The notes beneath the pieces are model-generated. The model was not told the origin of the DNA. It searched no databases and saw only the letters and a list, made by a program, of their open reading frames with translations. Below, piece after piece: positions 28,553 through 37,897 of a DNA stretch of 64,000 bases. The DNA comes from Sphingobium vermicomposti (lineage in GTDB: Bacteria > Pseudomonadota > Alphaproteobacteria > Sphingomonadales > Sphingomonadaceae). Both the position numbers and the translations under genes were made by a program. The stretch covers positions 62,001 to 126,000 of the forward strand of contig NZ_JAASQR010000002.1 of assembly GCF_011762025.1 (NCBI RefSeq). Reading direction: 5' to 3'. Numbering within the stretch: position 1 is the first letter of the stretch; each line of letters opens with the position of its first letter.

Positions 28553-29709
28553 TGCGCAGGATTTCGATCTTCGGTGCCACGGGTTCGGTAGGCACATCGA
28601 CCCTCGATCTGGTCAGGCGCGAACCTGAATCCTTTGAAGTGGTAGCGCTGACCGCATTTAGCGATGTGGATGGCCTTGCCGCCGCTGCCCGTGAATGTGG
28701 CGCGCGGATCGCTGTGATCGGCGACGAACGGCTTTATTCGGCGCTCAAGGATGCGTTGCAAGGGTCAGGGGTCGACGCTGCCGCCGGCGAAGATGCGCTG
28801 GTTGACGCGGCGCAGGCTGGCGCGGACTGGAGCATGGCGGCGATTGTCGGCTGCGCTGGCTTGCGACCGACCATGGCGGCGCTGCAGGCGGGTGGGACCG
28901 TGGCGCTCGCCAACAAGGAATCGCTGGTGTCGGCGGGTGCGCTGATGATGGATCAGGCGGCTCGGTCAGGCGCGACCCTGTTGCCGGTGGACAGTGAACA
29001 TAACGCCATATTCCAATGCCTTGCTGGCAGTCGTTTGGAAGATGTCGCAAGGATCACACTGACCGCCAGCGGTGGCCCTTTCCGCACATTCACGCGGGAA
29101 GAGATGCGCGGCATCACCCCGGCGCAGGCGGTGGCGCATCCCAACTGGTCGATGGGCGCGAAGATCAGCGTTGATAGCGCCACGATGATGAACAAGGGCC
29201 TGGAACTGATCGAGGCGGCCCACCTGTTTCCCATCGGGCTCGACCGGATCGAGATATTGGTGCATCCGCAATCGATCATCCATTCGATGGTCGAATATCG
29301 CGACCGTTCGACCTTGGCACAGCTGGGATCGCCCGACATGCGCATTCCGATCGCCAGCGCGCTGGCCTGGCCGGAACGGATGACGACGCCATGCAAGCCG
29401 CTGGACCTGGCACGTGCGGGACGGCTGGATTTCGAGGCACCGGACGAAGAGCGATTCCCGGCGCTTCGCCTGGCCCGGCAGGTGGCTGGGGAGGGCGGCG
29501 CGGCACCCGCCATATTGAACGCCGCCAACGAAGTCGCAGTCGCCGCCTTCCTGAAAGGCGATATCGGGTTCCTTGATATCGCCATGATTGTGGAGGATGT
29601 CCTGAACCGCTATAGCGCGCCTGCGCCCTGCCGGATCGAAGACGTGCTGGAAGTTGATGCGCGCGCACGAACCATGGCGGGCCAAGTGATGGAAAGATTG
29701 ACTGCTTGA
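28552..29709 (+). CDS. dxr: 1-deoxy-D-xylulose-5-phosphate reductoisomerase
   Basis: A 385-residue enzyme of the MEP pathway that makes isopentenyl precursors for UppS and IspA. The NADPH motif 'IFGATGSVGTSTLDLV', the metal/substrate region 'LPVDSEHNAIFQCL' and 'TASGGPFRTF' are present, and the C-terminal domain has 'ALAWPERM'. ATG 28552 overlaps the cdsA stop; a GTG one codon upstream is less likely. The rseP TTG overlaps its stop, so the genes are tightly coupled. Confidence 0.96.
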   Translation: MRRISIFGATGSVGTSTLDLVRREPESFEVVALTAFSDVDGLAAAARECGARIAVIGDERLYSALKDALQGSGVDAAAGEDALVDAAQAGADWSMAAIVGCAGLRPTMAALQAGGTVALANKESLVSAGALMMDQAARSGATLLPVDSEHNAIFQCLAGSRLEDVARITLTASGGPFRTFTREEMRGITPAQAVAHPNWSMGAKISVDSATMMNKGLELIEAAHLFPIGLDRIEILVHPQSIIHSMVEYRDRSTLAQLGSPDMRIPIASALAWPERMTTPCKPLDLARAGRLDFEAPDEERFPALRLARQVAGEGGAAPAILNAANEVAVAAFLKGDIGFLDIAMIVEDVLNRYSAPAPCRIEDVLEVDARARTMAGQVMERLTA

Positions 29710-30839
29710 TCCAGAATCCGGGCTTCCTGCTGACCGTCCTTGCCTTTGTCGCAGTCATCGGCCCGCTCGTCTTCGTGCATGAGCTGGGCCACTATCTGGT
29801 TGGACGCTGGTGCGGGGTGAAGGCGGAGGCTTTTTCGATCGGCTTTGGCCCGGAAATCGCCGCATGGGTGGACAGGCGCGGTACGCGCTGGCGCATCGGC
29901 GCGCTGCCGTTGGGCGGTTATGTGCGGTTCAAGGGCGACATGAACGCGGCCAGCCAGACCGACCCGGCCTGGCTGGAAATGTCCGCGGCGGATCGGGCGG
30001 AAAGCTTTCCCGCCAAGCCCTTGTGGCAGCGTGCGGCAATTGTCGCCGCTGGTCCGCTCATCAATTTCCTGTTCGCCATCGTCATCCTGGGCAGCTTCGC
30101 CTTCATCCATGGCGAAAGCCGGACGCCTGCCGTCGCGGGACAGGTGCAGGCGGGCAGCGCGGCTGCGGCGGCCGGTATCGTTGCGGGCGACCGCATCGTC
30201 GCGATCAACGGGCGGGACATGGCGACTTTTGACGACATCCGCCTCTATGCGCAGATCCGCCCCGGCGAGCCGGTGTCGATCCAGGTGAAACGCGGTGGCG
30301 AGCGGCTGGAGCGACAAGGACGGATCGGCGCGGTCGAGGAAAGCGACGGCTTCGGCAATAGTTTCAAAATCGGTCGGCTGGGCATCGCGCCGGGCGATCC
30401 GGTGATCGAACCGGTCAGCCTGTGGCGCGCGCCGGTAGTGGCGATTGAACGCACGGGACAGATCATCCGCACGATGGTCGAAACGCTGGGCCAGATATTG
30501 GGCGGCGGTCGGTCGGTGAAGGAACTGGGCGGTCCGCTCAAGATTGCGGAAGTGTCGGGGCAAGCTGCGACGCTGGGCGTGGAGAGCTTCATCTTCTTCA
30601 TGGCGCTCATCTCGATTAACTTGGGGTTCATCAATCTCTTGCCAATTCCGATGCTGGATGGCGGGCATCTACTATTTTATGGATTGGAAGCGGTTCAGCG
30701 CAAACCGGTCAGTGCGAAGGTGCAGGAATGGGCCTATCGGTCGGGCCTGGCGATGCTTCTGGCCATGATGATGCTGGTGACATTCAACGATCTAACGTCT
30801 TTCGGTCTCTGGGAGCGCCTGTCCGGCTTGATCGGTTGA
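29706..30839 (+). CDS. rseP: RIP metalloprotease RseP (site-2 protease)
   Basis: A 377-residue intramembrane zinc protease. The HExxH motif is in 'VFVHELGHYLVGRW' within the first helix, and the third zinc ligand lies in 'LLPIPMLDGGHLLFYGLE'. A single PDZ domain sits around residues 130-210, which is shorter than the two-PDZ enterobacterial enzyme. The apparent start is TTG 29706, overlapping the dxr stop (TTGA). The family releases anti-sigma factors in envelope stress; the partner is not encoded here. It precedes bamA, as in most proteobacteria. Confidence 0.93.
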   Translation: MIQNPGFLLTVLAFVAVIGPLVFVHELGHYLVGRWCGVKAEAFSIGFGPEIAAWVDRRGTRWRIGALPLGGYVRFKGDMNAASQTDPAWLEMSAADRAESFPAKPLWQRAAIVAAGPLINFLFAIVILGSFAFIHGESRTPAVAGQVQAGSAAAAAGIVAGDRIVAINGRDMATFDDIRLYAQIRPGEPVSIQVKRGGERLERQGRIGAVEESDGFGNSFKIGRLGIAPGDPVIEPVSLWRAPVVAIERTGQIIRTMVETLGQILGGGRSVKELGGPLKIAEVSGQAATLGVESFIFFMALISINLGFINLLPIPMLDGGHLLFYGLEAVQRKPVSAKVQEWAYRSGLAMLLAMMMLVTFNDLTSFGLWERLSGLIG

Positions 30840-30933
30840 ACCGTATCGGGCAGGGAGGCGCGGCTCGCAGCGTCTTTCCAGACGTGAACGAGCATTGCTT
30901 ATTTGTAAAAGGGTGAAGCGGGTGACAGCGATA

Positions 30934-33585
30934 ATGAGCAGCAAGAGGCAGCGCCCGATTGTCGCGGCCCTTCTGGCGACGACGATGATCGGCGGCGTCT
31001 GTGTAAGCCCCGCTCTGGCCCAGGATAGCGCGCAACCCGCCGCTGCTGCGCCCATCCCCGCCGCCGTCGCCCCGACCGGCACCATCAGCAGCATCGCCGT
31101 CACCGGCCAGCAGCGGCTGGAGCCCAGCACGGTGCTGTCCTACACCAAGCTGCGCGTCGGCCAGCCCTATACCCAGGAATCGCTCGATCAGGCCCTGCGC
31201 GACCTTTACGAAACGGAACTGTTCGCCGACGTCCAGATCCGCAATGACAATGGTGCGCTGACCATCGAAATCCGGGAAAATCCGGTTATCAACCGCATCG
31301 TGCTGGAAGGTAACAAGCGGTTGAAGGATGACAAGATTCGTCCTGAAATCAAACTTGCGCCACGCCAGATCTATACCCGGTCCAAGGTGCGCGCCGACGT
31401 TGCGCGCATCATCGAGCTTTATCGCCGTCAGGGCCGCTTTGCCGCTACGGTCGAACCGAAGATGGTTCAGTTGGACCAGAACCGCGTCGACATCGTCTTC
31501 GAAATTTCCGAAGGCCCCAAGTCCAAGGTTCGGCAGATCAACATCATCGGCAACGACAAGTTTGACGATGGCGAACTGCGTAGCCAGATGGTGACGAAGC
31601 AGTCGCGCTGGTTCCGCCTCTTTTCGTCGGGCACCAGCTATGATCCCGACCGGCTGGCCTATGACCAGCAAAAGCTGCGGCAATATTATCTGACGCAGGG
31701 CTATGCCGATTTCCGCGTCATTTCGGCGGTGGCGGAACTGACCCCGGACAAGCAGGACTTCATCATCACCTATGTGGTGGAAGAAGGACAGCGCTACAAA
31801 TTCGGCGACGTGAAGGTGGAAAGCGATATCCGCGACCTGTCGGGCGCGACGCTGACCAAGACGCTGCCGATGAAGAAGGGCGACTGGTACAATGCCAAGC
31901 AGGTGGAAGACACCGTCGACACGCTGAGCGAGACCGCCGGCCTGTTCGGTTACGCCTTTGCGGAGGTCCAGCCGGACTTCAACCGCGACAAGGACAGCCT
32001 GACGATGGGGATCGATTTCCGCATCGGCAACGCGCCGCGCGTCTATGTCGAACGCGTCGATGTCAACGGCAACACGTTGACCCAGGACAAGGTGGTGCGC
32101 CGCGAATTCCGCCTGGCCGAAGGGGATGCTTTCAACAGCTTCCTGGTCAAGCGTTCGCGCGATCGCATCAACTCGCTCGGTTTCTTCCAGGAAAAGCTGG
32201 AAATCGAACAAAAGCCCGGCTCCGCGCCCGACCGCATCGTGCTGGAAACCAACGTGCAGGAAAAATCGACGGGCGAATTGTCGCTGTCGGCTGGCTTCTC
32301 CTCGCTGGAGCGGTTTATCGTCGCGGCGTCGATCACCCAGCGCAACTTCCGGGGCAAGGGCCAGGAACTGCGCACCAGTGTGAACTATTCCAGCTATTCC
32401 AAATCCATCGAACTGGGCTTTACCGAGCCTTATTTCATGGACAAGAATATCGCGCTGGGCGGCGACATCTATCGCCGTGATCTCAACAGCTTCCGTTATC
32501 TTGGCAATTCCAACGATCGCGATACGACGTACAAGCAGACGACCACCGGCTTCCAGCTCCGGGCGGGCGTGCCGATCACCGAATTCATGTCGCTGGCGCT
32601 GCGCTACAGCCTTAACCTGGACGATGTGAGCCTGGACGAAGACACTTATTACACCAACGGCGTCTGCGACCCCATTCTGGCTGGCCGTTATCTGTGCGAC
32701 GCCATCGGCAAGCGGACGACTTCGTCGCTGGGCTATTCGTTGATCTACGACAATCGCGACAACCGTATCCGGGCAACGCGCGGCCATAATGTCGTGCTGA
32801 GCCAGGATTTCGCCGGTTTGGGCGGCAGCGTCAAATATGTCCGCACGCGGCTTAACGGTAACAAATATTGGTCGCTGGGCGGAGGCTTCATCTTCTCGCT
32901 GTCGGCTGAAGGTGGCTACATCCACTCGCTGGAAGGCGAACGCCGGGATGCTACCGGTGCGCTGGTGGACAAGGTGCGTCTGACCGACCGCTTCTTCCTG
33001 GGCAATCCTCAGATGCGCGGCTTCGACATTCGCGGCATCGGTCCCCGCATTAAGCGGTTCTCGCTTGTCCAAGATCCCGATAGCCCGACCGGCTTCTCTC
33101 GTAGATCTGGCGACAACAACACCCGGGACGATGCGCTTGGTGGCAAGATTTACTATCTTGCCCGTGCTGAGGTCGAAATTCCGCTGGGATCGGGCGCTCG
33201 TGAAATGGGCCTTCGTCCGTCAATCTTCGTAGATGCTGGCGCGGTTGCGGGATTGCGTGATCCTGTTCCAACCAATTTCCCCGGTTTCTGTTCGCTGACG
33301 CCGGTCACGGGATCGAATAACCCTGGCCGATCGCCCGAACGAGCGGCGGGCTTGGGCGATTGTTCGAATGTGTCGGTGCCTGGTTATACGACCGACTATC
33401 TCGACGGAACTGGTTTCGAAGAAGTTTATCTCGGCGACACGCTCAAGCCGCGCGTGTCGGTGGGCTTTGGCGTCAACTGGAACTCGCCTTTCGGACCGTT
33501 CCGCATTGATATCGCCAAGGCCCTGCTCAAGGAACCAGGGGACGACACTCAGCTCATCAGCTTTAACGTAGGGACTCAATTCTAA
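30934..33585 (+). CDS. bamA: outer membrane protein assembly factor BamA
   Basis: An 883-residue Omp85 protein that inserts beta-barrels into the outer membrane. A signal peptide ends near 'SPALAQ', POTRA repeats occupy about residues 50-430, and a 16-strand barrel ends in the aromatic C-terminus 'FNVGTQF'. The barrel contains the conserved 'RGF.IRGIG' loop ('MRGFDIRGIGPR'). Possible starts are GTG 30913 and ATG 30934; I chose the ATG because it gives the more usual n-region. The skp start overlaps the stop by one base (TAATG). Confidence 0.96.
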   Translation: MSSKRQRPIVAALLATTMIGGVCVSPALAQDSAQPAAAAPIPAAVAPTGTISSIAVTGQQRLEPSTVLSYTKLRVGQPYTQESLDQALRDLYETELFADVQIRNDNGALTIEIRENPVINRIVLEGNKRLKDDKIRPEIKLAPRQIYTRSKVRADVARIIELYRRQGRFAATVEPKMVQLDQNRVDIVFEISEGPKSKVRQINIIGNDKFDDGELRSQMVTKQSRWFRLFSSGTSYDPDRLAYDQQKLRQYYLTQGYADFRVISAVAELTPDKQDFIITYVVEEGQRYKFGDVKVESDIRDLSGATLTKTLPMKKGDWYNAKQVEDTVDTLSETAGLFGYAFAEVQPDFNRDKDSLTMGIDFRIGNAPRVYVERVDVNGNTLTQDKVVRREFRLAEGDAFNSFLVKRSRDRINSLGFFQEKLEIEQKPGSAPDRIVLETNVQEKSTGELSLSAGFSSLERFIVAASITQRNFRGKGQELRTSVNYSSYSKSIELGFTEPYFMDKNIALGGDIYRRDLNSFRYLGNSNDRDTTYKQTTTGFQLRAGVPITEFMSLALRYSLNLDDVSLDEDTYYTNGVCDPILAGRYLCDAIGKRTTSSLGYSLIYDNRDNRIRATRGHNVVLSQDFAGLGGSVKYVRTRLNGNKYWSLGGGFIFSLSAEGGYIHSLEGERRDATGALVDKVRLTDRFFLGNPQMRGFDIRGIGPRIKRFSLVQDPDSPTGFSRRSGDNNTRDDALGGKIYYLARAEVEIPLGSGAREMGLRPSIFVDAGAVAGLRDPVPTNFPGFCSLTPVTGSNNPGRSPERAAGLGDCSNVSVPGYTTDYLDGTGFEEVYLGDTLKPRVSVGFGVNWNSPFGPFRIDIAKALLKEPGDDTQLISFNVGTQF

Positions 33586-34247
33586 TGAACATGATCCTCA
33601 AGGCCGCGGCCTTTGCCTTTGCGCCCATGACCGCCATCGCGCTGGCCAGCACGCCTGCCGTTGCCCAGTCGAAGACCGGCATTGCCGTCGTTGATGTCCA
33701 GCGCGCTGTCGCCCAGAGCGCGGCCTATACGACCGCCCGCTCACAGATTCAGACGACTTACAAGGCGCAGATCGACAGCTTCAACGCGCGCAAGAATGCG
33801 ATTGATACGGACTTGCGCTCGAAGGGTTCTGCCCTGGAAGCCGCGATGAAGGCCGCTGGCAACAAGCCGACCCCGGCAATTCAGACCCAGTATGAAGCCT
33901 ATCAGCAGGCTGGCCAGGCAGGCCAGGCCGAACTGCAGCGTCTGGGTCAGCCGATCGCGCTCGCCAACGCCTATGTCGAAGAGCAGATTTCGGCCAAGCT
34001 GTCCGACGCGCTCAAGGCCGCCATGAGCAAGGCGAAGGTCGACCTGATCCTGGCACCCGACGCTACCGTGTCCTACCAGCCGGGCGTCGATGTCACGCAG
34101 CAGGTCGTGACCGAACTCAACGCCCTGGTGCCCAGCGTCGGCATCACGCCGCCGGCTGGCTGGCAGCCCGGTGGCGCTCGTGGCCAGGCTCCGGTTCCGG
34201 CGGCAGCCGCTCCGGCCAATCCGTCGCAGCAGCCGACCTCGCGCTGA
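33585..34247 (+). CDS. skp: OmpH/Skp-family periplasmic chaperone
   Basis: A 220-residue exported protein with a signal peptide ending near 'TPAVAQS'. A coiled-coil alpha-helical body of the Skp/OmpH type begins with '[17 protein letters not shown]', and the C-terminus is rich in Gly/Pro/Ala. Skp holds unfolded outer-membrane proteins for BamA, encoded directly upstream with a 1-base overlap. The C-terminal extension beyond the usual domain is low complexity. Confidence 0.9.
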   Translation: MNMILKAAAFAFAPMTAIALASTPAVAQSKTGIAVVDVQRAVAQSAAYTTARSQIQTTYKAQIDSFNARKNAIDTDLRSKGSALEAAMKAAGNKPTPAIQTQYEAYQQAGQAGQAELQRLGQPIALANAYVEEQISAKLSDALKAAMSKAKVDLILAPDATVSYQPGVDVTQQVVTELNALVPSVGITPPAGWQPGGARGQAPVPAAAAPANPSQQPTSR

Positions 34248-34254
34248 TCCGCCG

Positions 34255-34737
34255 ATGACGGTTGAAGCCGACGCGGCGCCCGCCGCCATGGGTCCCATCG
34301 ATATTCGCGGGATCATGGCGGCACTGCCGCACCGATATCCGATGCTGCTCGTTGACCGCGTGGTTTCGCTCGTGCCGCACGGCGCGATCCATGCGGTCAA
34401 GGCCGTGACGATCAACGAATCCTTCTTCCAGGGGCATTTCCCTGGTCGTCCGATCATGCCGGGCGTGCTGATCATCGAAGCGATGGCGCAGGCCGCCGGG
34501 GTGCTTACGGTGGAAACGCTGGAACTGCGCGGTTCGGGCAAGCTCGTCTACTTCATGAGCATCGAAGGGGCGAAGTTCCGCAGTCCGGTGGAGCCGGGTT
34601 GCCTGCTCGACTTGCATGTCGAACTTCTCCAGATTCGCGGCCGGGTATGCAAATTCGTCGGAAAAGCGACGGTGGATGGCAAGCTTTGCGCCGAAGCCAA
34701 TTTCGTCGCGATGATCGCTGACCCGCCTGTGGACTGA
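34255..34737 (+). CDS. fabZ: 3-hydroxyacyl-ACP dehydratase FabZ
   Basis: A 160-residue hotdog-fold dehydratase of type II fatty acid synthesis. The catalytic histidine lies in '[13 protein letters not shown]' and the catalytic glutamate in '[15 protein letters not shown]'. ATG 34255 (MTVEADAAP) lies 7 bases after the skp stop. In LPS-containing relatives lpxD would sit between skp and fabZ, and lpxA and lpxB would follow; neither is present here. Confidence 0.96.
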   Translation: MTVEADAAPAAMGPIDIRGIMAALPHRYPMLLVDRVVSLVPHGAIHAVKAVTINESFFQGHFPGRPIMPGVLIIEAMAQAAGVLTVETLELRGSGKLVYFMSIEGAKFRSPVEPGCLLDLHVELLQIRGRVCKFVGKATVDGKLCAEANFVAMIADPPVD

Positions 34738-34738
34738 T

Positions 34739-34770
34739 GCAAAGGGGTGGCCCCTGGTCACCCCTTGCTT
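34739..34770 (+). terminator. hairpin after fabZ
   Basis: An AAGGGGTG / CACCCCTT stem with a short loop, followed by GCTTTC, begins at the fabZ stop codon. It probably ends the long rpsB-fabZ cluster or its last transcript before rpmE. Confidence 0.55.
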
Positions 34771-34857
34771 TCGCGCGCAAAGCCATGTAACCGCGCGCCT
34801 TCGCAATTTATCGCATCCATGGCCGGTCGGAAACCGGCCCATTGACGGAGCAGACCC

Positions 34858-35082
34858 ATGAAGGCCGATACGCATCCCGACTACCACTTCATCACCATCC
34901 AGATGACCGACGGCACGACTTTTCGTACCCGTTCGACCTGGGGTAAGGAAGGCGACACGATGGCGCTCGACATCGATCCCAAGTCGCATCCGGCGTGGAC
35001 CGGCGGCCAGCGTCAGCTGGAGCAGGGCGGCCAGGTGGCGCGCTTCAACAAGCGTTTCGGCGGCCTCACGCTGAAGAAATAA
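34858..35082 (+). CDS. rpmE: 50S ribosomal protein L31
   Basis: A 74-residue L31 starting '[19 protein letters not shown]', with the conserved 'HPAWTGGQR' and '[12 protein letters not shown]'. It lacks the CxxC zinc cysteines, as in the zinc-free (C-) form usual for alphaproteobacteria. It has its own terminator directly downstream and is separated from fabZ by a hairpin, so it is probably monocistronic. Confidence 0.96.
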   Translation: MKADTHPDYHFITIQMTDGTTFRTRSTWGKEGDTMALDIDPKSHPAWTGGQRQLEQGGQVARFNKRFGGLTLKK

Positions 35083-35107
35083 TCGCTCCGTCAGTCGAGC
35101 AGATGAG

Positions 35108-35135
35108 AAGGGCGCCCTGCGAGGCGCCCTTTTTT
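35108..35135 (+). terminator. intrinsic terminator of rpmE
   Basis: A 9-bp stem AAGGGCGCC / GGCGCCCTT with a 6-base loop, followed by a run of T, 25 bases after the rpmE stop. It is a textbook intrinsic terminator. Confidence 0.92.
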
Positions 35136-35216
35136 GTTTGGCGGGACGGTGGTCTACGATCACTTGCTGCCATTGCAGGGGCGCTGAAGAGCGCCCGCAT
35201 CCTGCTATTCCCGCCT

Positions 35217-35837
35217 TCAACTAGCGGCGGCTTGCCGTTGGTGGATGAATGGCTCAACGACCGAGACTGCCCTTCGGACGTATAAATCTTTCTCGCCTAC
35301 AGGGGCGACATAATGCATCGCCTCTTTGGCATCCCGCATTGAAGCGCCACGCGCAATCATCCATGCGGCGAGATATTGCGATGCCAGGCATCCGCCCGCC
35401 GTTGCGACATTTCCGTGTGCGACAAAGGGGGCATCGATCACGCTAACGCCCGCTTCGATGACCCATGGCTTGGTTGTGAGATCAGTGCAGGCAGGAAGTT
35501 CACTGATTAAGCCTAGCTTCGCCAGAAGAAGAGTCCCGGAACATTGAGCGCCGATTAGTTGGCGTGACGGTTCCAGATTGATACGTGAAAGAAGGCCGAT
35601 GTCAGCCGCTATCTCGCGTGTTTTGACGCCGCTGCCGATTAGCACTGCATCTGCTTCGGCGGTGAAATCCAATGGCTTCTGGCGCTGAACAATCACGCCG
35701 TTCATGGAAGTCACTTCTGCGGTTGGTGATGTGATATGCGCGGCCCAACCATGGCCTTTCATTCGGTTTAGAATCGCTGACGCAATAAATGAATCCAGTT
35801 CATTGAATCCATCAAACGTCAAAATCGCGACTTGCAC
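35217..35837 (-). CDS. DJ-1/PfpI-family protein, A/T-richer than neighbours
   Basis: A 206-residue protein of the class-I glutamine-amidotransferase-like superfamily. The N-terminus 'VQVAILTFDGFNELDSF' matches the PfpI/GlxA type, and the putative nucleophile cysteine is in 'GAQCSGTLLLAKLGL'. No DNA-binding C-terminal domain is present, unlike GlxA-type regulators. The GTG start at 35837 is fixed by a perfect AGGAGG box at 35843-35848; the frame upstream of it is not coding. Base composition is clearly lower in G+C than rpmE or aroB, suggesting horizontal acquisition. Function is unknown; relatives include isonitrile hydratases and deglycase-like proteins. Confidence 0.85.
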   Translation of the reverse strand: MQVAILTFDGFNELDSFIASAILNRMKGHGWAAHITSPTAEVTSMNGVIVQRQKPLDFTAEADAVLIGSGVKTREIAADIGLLSRINLEPSRQLIGAQCSGTLLLAKLGLISELPACTDLTTKPWVIEAGVSVIDAPFVAHGNVATAGGCLASQYLAAWMIARGASMRDAKEAMHYVAPVGEKDLYVRRAVSVVEPFIHQRQAAAS

Positions 35838-35970
35838 AAATACCTCCTGTAGCTGCTGAGTGATCGAGCCTATAGCGCAAATCAGGCAGCGCCGCACGAC
35901 CACACAGGTGCCAGTTGATCCAAATAAGCCCGTCCGCCCCCCACCCACGTCGGCCGTTGCGGCTTGAGGC

Positions 35971-37083
35971 TTAAGTTGCCGCTGCCCGATCTTCGTCCAG
36001 AAACGCCGCGACATCATCCAGTACGACATCCTTCGACAGGAAGGTCCGGCCAATGCCGCGCGCCAGCAGGAAGGGGAGAGTGCCCGCCGCCATCTTCTTG
36101 TCATGCAGCATATGCGCGATCAGGGCGGCTCCGTCAGCCTTTACATGGGCGCTGGCAAGGTCATGGGGCAGGCCCACTTTCTTCAGATGCTCCGTCACCC
36201 GTTCCGCCTCCGCCGCCGGGCATAGCCCCAGCCGCGCCGAATAGCGGAAGGCGAGCGCCATGCCCGCCGCGACGCCTTCGCCATGCAGGAGCAGATCGGA
36301 AAAGCCCGTGTCAGCCTCCAGCGCATGGCCGAAAGTATGGCCCAGGTTCAGCAGCGCGCGCCGCCCGGACGTCTCCCGCTCATCATCCGCGACGATGGCC
36401 GCCTTTGCCTGCACGCTGCGTTCGATCGCATATTCGCGCGCATCGCCGTCGCCGTCCAACAGCCGCTGTCCATCCGTTTCGCACCAGGCGAAAAAGTCGG
36501 GGTCGTCGATCAGGCCATATTTGACGACCTCTGCATAGCCCGCGCGGGTTTCGCGGGGGGGCAGGCTGTCCAGAGTCGAAGGATCGATCAGCACCAAGCC
36601 CGGCTGATAAAAGCTGCCGATCAGATTCTTGCCCGCCTTCGCGTTGATCGCGGTCTTGCCGCCGACGGAGCTATCGACCTGGGCCAGCAGGGTCGTGGGA
36701 ACCTGGATGAAATGGCAGCCGCGTTTCAGGATGGATGCGGCGAATCCGACCAGATCGCCAATCACGCCGCCGCCCAGCGCCACTACATGGTCGCCGCGCT
36801 CGATCTCCAGCGCCAGCAACTGGTCCAGCAGCTGTTCCAGATGCCGCCAGCTCTTGGTCTGCTCCCCGGCGGGCAGGATGATGGGGGCCACGGCTATCCC
36901 GGCCCGGTTCAGGCTGGCTGTCAGCCGTGGCAGCTGTGCCTTTGCCACATTGGCGTCGGTCACGACGACCAGCCGCCCCTTGCGCGCATATCCTGCCAGA
37001 TGCGCGTCGGCCCGATCGAGCGAGCCTTCTTCTATGATGATGTCATAGCTGCGCGCACCCAGCGCGACGCGGACTAATGCCAT
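35971..37083 (-). CDS. aroB: 3-dehydroquinate synthase
   Basis: A 370-residue shikimate-pathway enzyme that cyclises DAHP to 3-dehydroquinate. The NAD-binding 'GGGVIGDLVGFAAS', the metal/substrate motifs 'PTTLLAQVDSSVGGKTAIN' and 'GHTFGHALE' are intact. Its start overlaps the aroK stop by 10 bases, so the two are translationally coupled. Shikimate products feed the TrpE reaction encoded later in the window. Confidence 0.97.
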   Translation of the reverse strand: MALVRVALGARSYDIIIEEGSLDRADAHLAGYARKGRLVVVTDANVAKAQLPRLTASLNRAGIAVAPIILPAGEQTKSWRHLEQLLDQLLALEIERGDHVVALGGGVIGDLVGFAASILKRGCHFIQVPTTLLAQVDSSVGGKTAINAKAGKNLIGSFYQPGLVLIDPSTLDSLPPRETRAGYAEVVKYGLIDDPDFFAWCETDGQRLLDGDGDAREYAIERSVQAKAAIVADDERETSGRRALLNLGHTFGHALEADTGFSDLLLHGEGVAAGMALAFRYSARLGLCPAAEAERVTEHLKKVGLPHDLASAHVKADGAALIAHMLHDKKMAAGTLPFLLARGIGRTFLSKDVVLDDVAAFLDEDRAAAT

Positions 37084-37622
37084 GCGACCAACTGCTCCAA
37101 TATGCTGTCCACCGTGACTTCGTGGGGGGCGGCGATGCTTTTTATATGAATCGGGGCGAGCGCGTAGACCGGATTGCGCGTCGCGGCGAGTTCGGTCAGC
37201 ACCGCGCGCGGGTCCTTGCCTTTCAGCAGGGGACGACCTTCCCGGCGCGACACGCGGTCGACCAATATGTCGATGTCGGCGTCCAGCCAGATGGCGGTCG
37301 CATGTTCCAGGATCAATCGGCGCGTTTCATCCTGCATGAAAGCGCCGCCGCCCGTGGCGATGACCTTGGGTCCACCGTCCATCAACCGCGCGATGACCCG
37401 CCGTTCGCCATCACGGAAATAGGATTCGCCATAGCGTTCGAACATTTCCGTGATGGTCATGCCCGCCGCCTTTTCAATCTCTTCATCGGCGTCCACGAAA
37501 GCGACGCCCAGGCGCGCGGCCAGGCGGCGACCGACGGTCGACTTGCCAACGCCCATCATGCCGATCAGGACGATTGGACCGCGCTTCAGGCCGGTAGAGG
37601 CGGATTTGCTGTTTCGCTGCAT
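37074..37622 (-). CDS. aroK: shikimate kinase
   Basis: A 182-residue P-loop kinase. Walker A is 'GMMGVGKSTVGRRLA', the shikimate-binding DxD is in 'FVDADEEIE', and 'VIATGGGAF' is the conserved glycine-rich loop. ATG 37622 (MQRNSKSAS) gives a normal length. It precedes aroB in an operon and is divergent, with an 81-base spacer, from the small-protein/xerD/accA operon. Confidence 0.95.
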   Translation of the reverse strand: MQRNSKSASTGLKRGPIVLIGMMGVGKSTVGRRLAARLGVAFVDADEEIEKAAGMTITEMFERYGESYFRDGERRVIARLMDGGPKVIATGGGAFMQDETRRLILEHATAIWLDADIDILVDRVSRREGRPLLKGKDPRAVLTELAATRNPVYALAPIHIKSIAAPHEVTVDSILEQLVAWH

Positions 37623-37703
37623 GCCGACCGGGGCTATACATCCCCCCGTCACAGAGGCAAATCGCAACTTTCCTCATCTACCGGCTTGGCCGCACAAGGA
37701 CCC

Positions 37704-37892
37704 ATGAGAAGCAATCGTTCTTTCAGCAACTTCGAAAGCAGCTCGCGCCGTCGCGGCAAGCGTCTGCCGATAATCCCCATCGTCCTGATTGCCGCGCTGG
37801 TCGCGTTGATCCTGCTCATGTGGTCGCGCGGTGGTGAACAGCCCCAGCGACAGGTGGAAAAGGTGATTCCCGCCGAAAAGCTGGGCCAATAA
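37704..37892 (+). CDS. small single-pass membrane protein
   Basis: A 62-residue protein with a basic, serine-rich N-terminus ('SFSNFESSSRRRGKR'), one transmembrane helix at about residues 24-43, and a short periplasmic-looking tail. I do not recognise a family. ATG 37704 has an AAGGA box 5 bases upstream. The next gene starts 5 bases after its stop, so it belongs to an operon with the 602-aa exported protein, the XerD-type recombinase and accA. Confidence 0.7.
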   Translation: MRSNRSFSNFESSSRRRGKRLPIIPIVLIAALVALILLMWSRGGEQPQRQVEKVIPAEKLGQ

Positions 37893-37897
37893 CGGGC

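Noticed and set aside
30784..33072. Open frame of 762 codons antisense to bamA
   Set aside because: bamA on the other strand has a signal peptide, POTRA domains and the aromatic C-terminus. The antisense frame has no start signal or recognisable domain.
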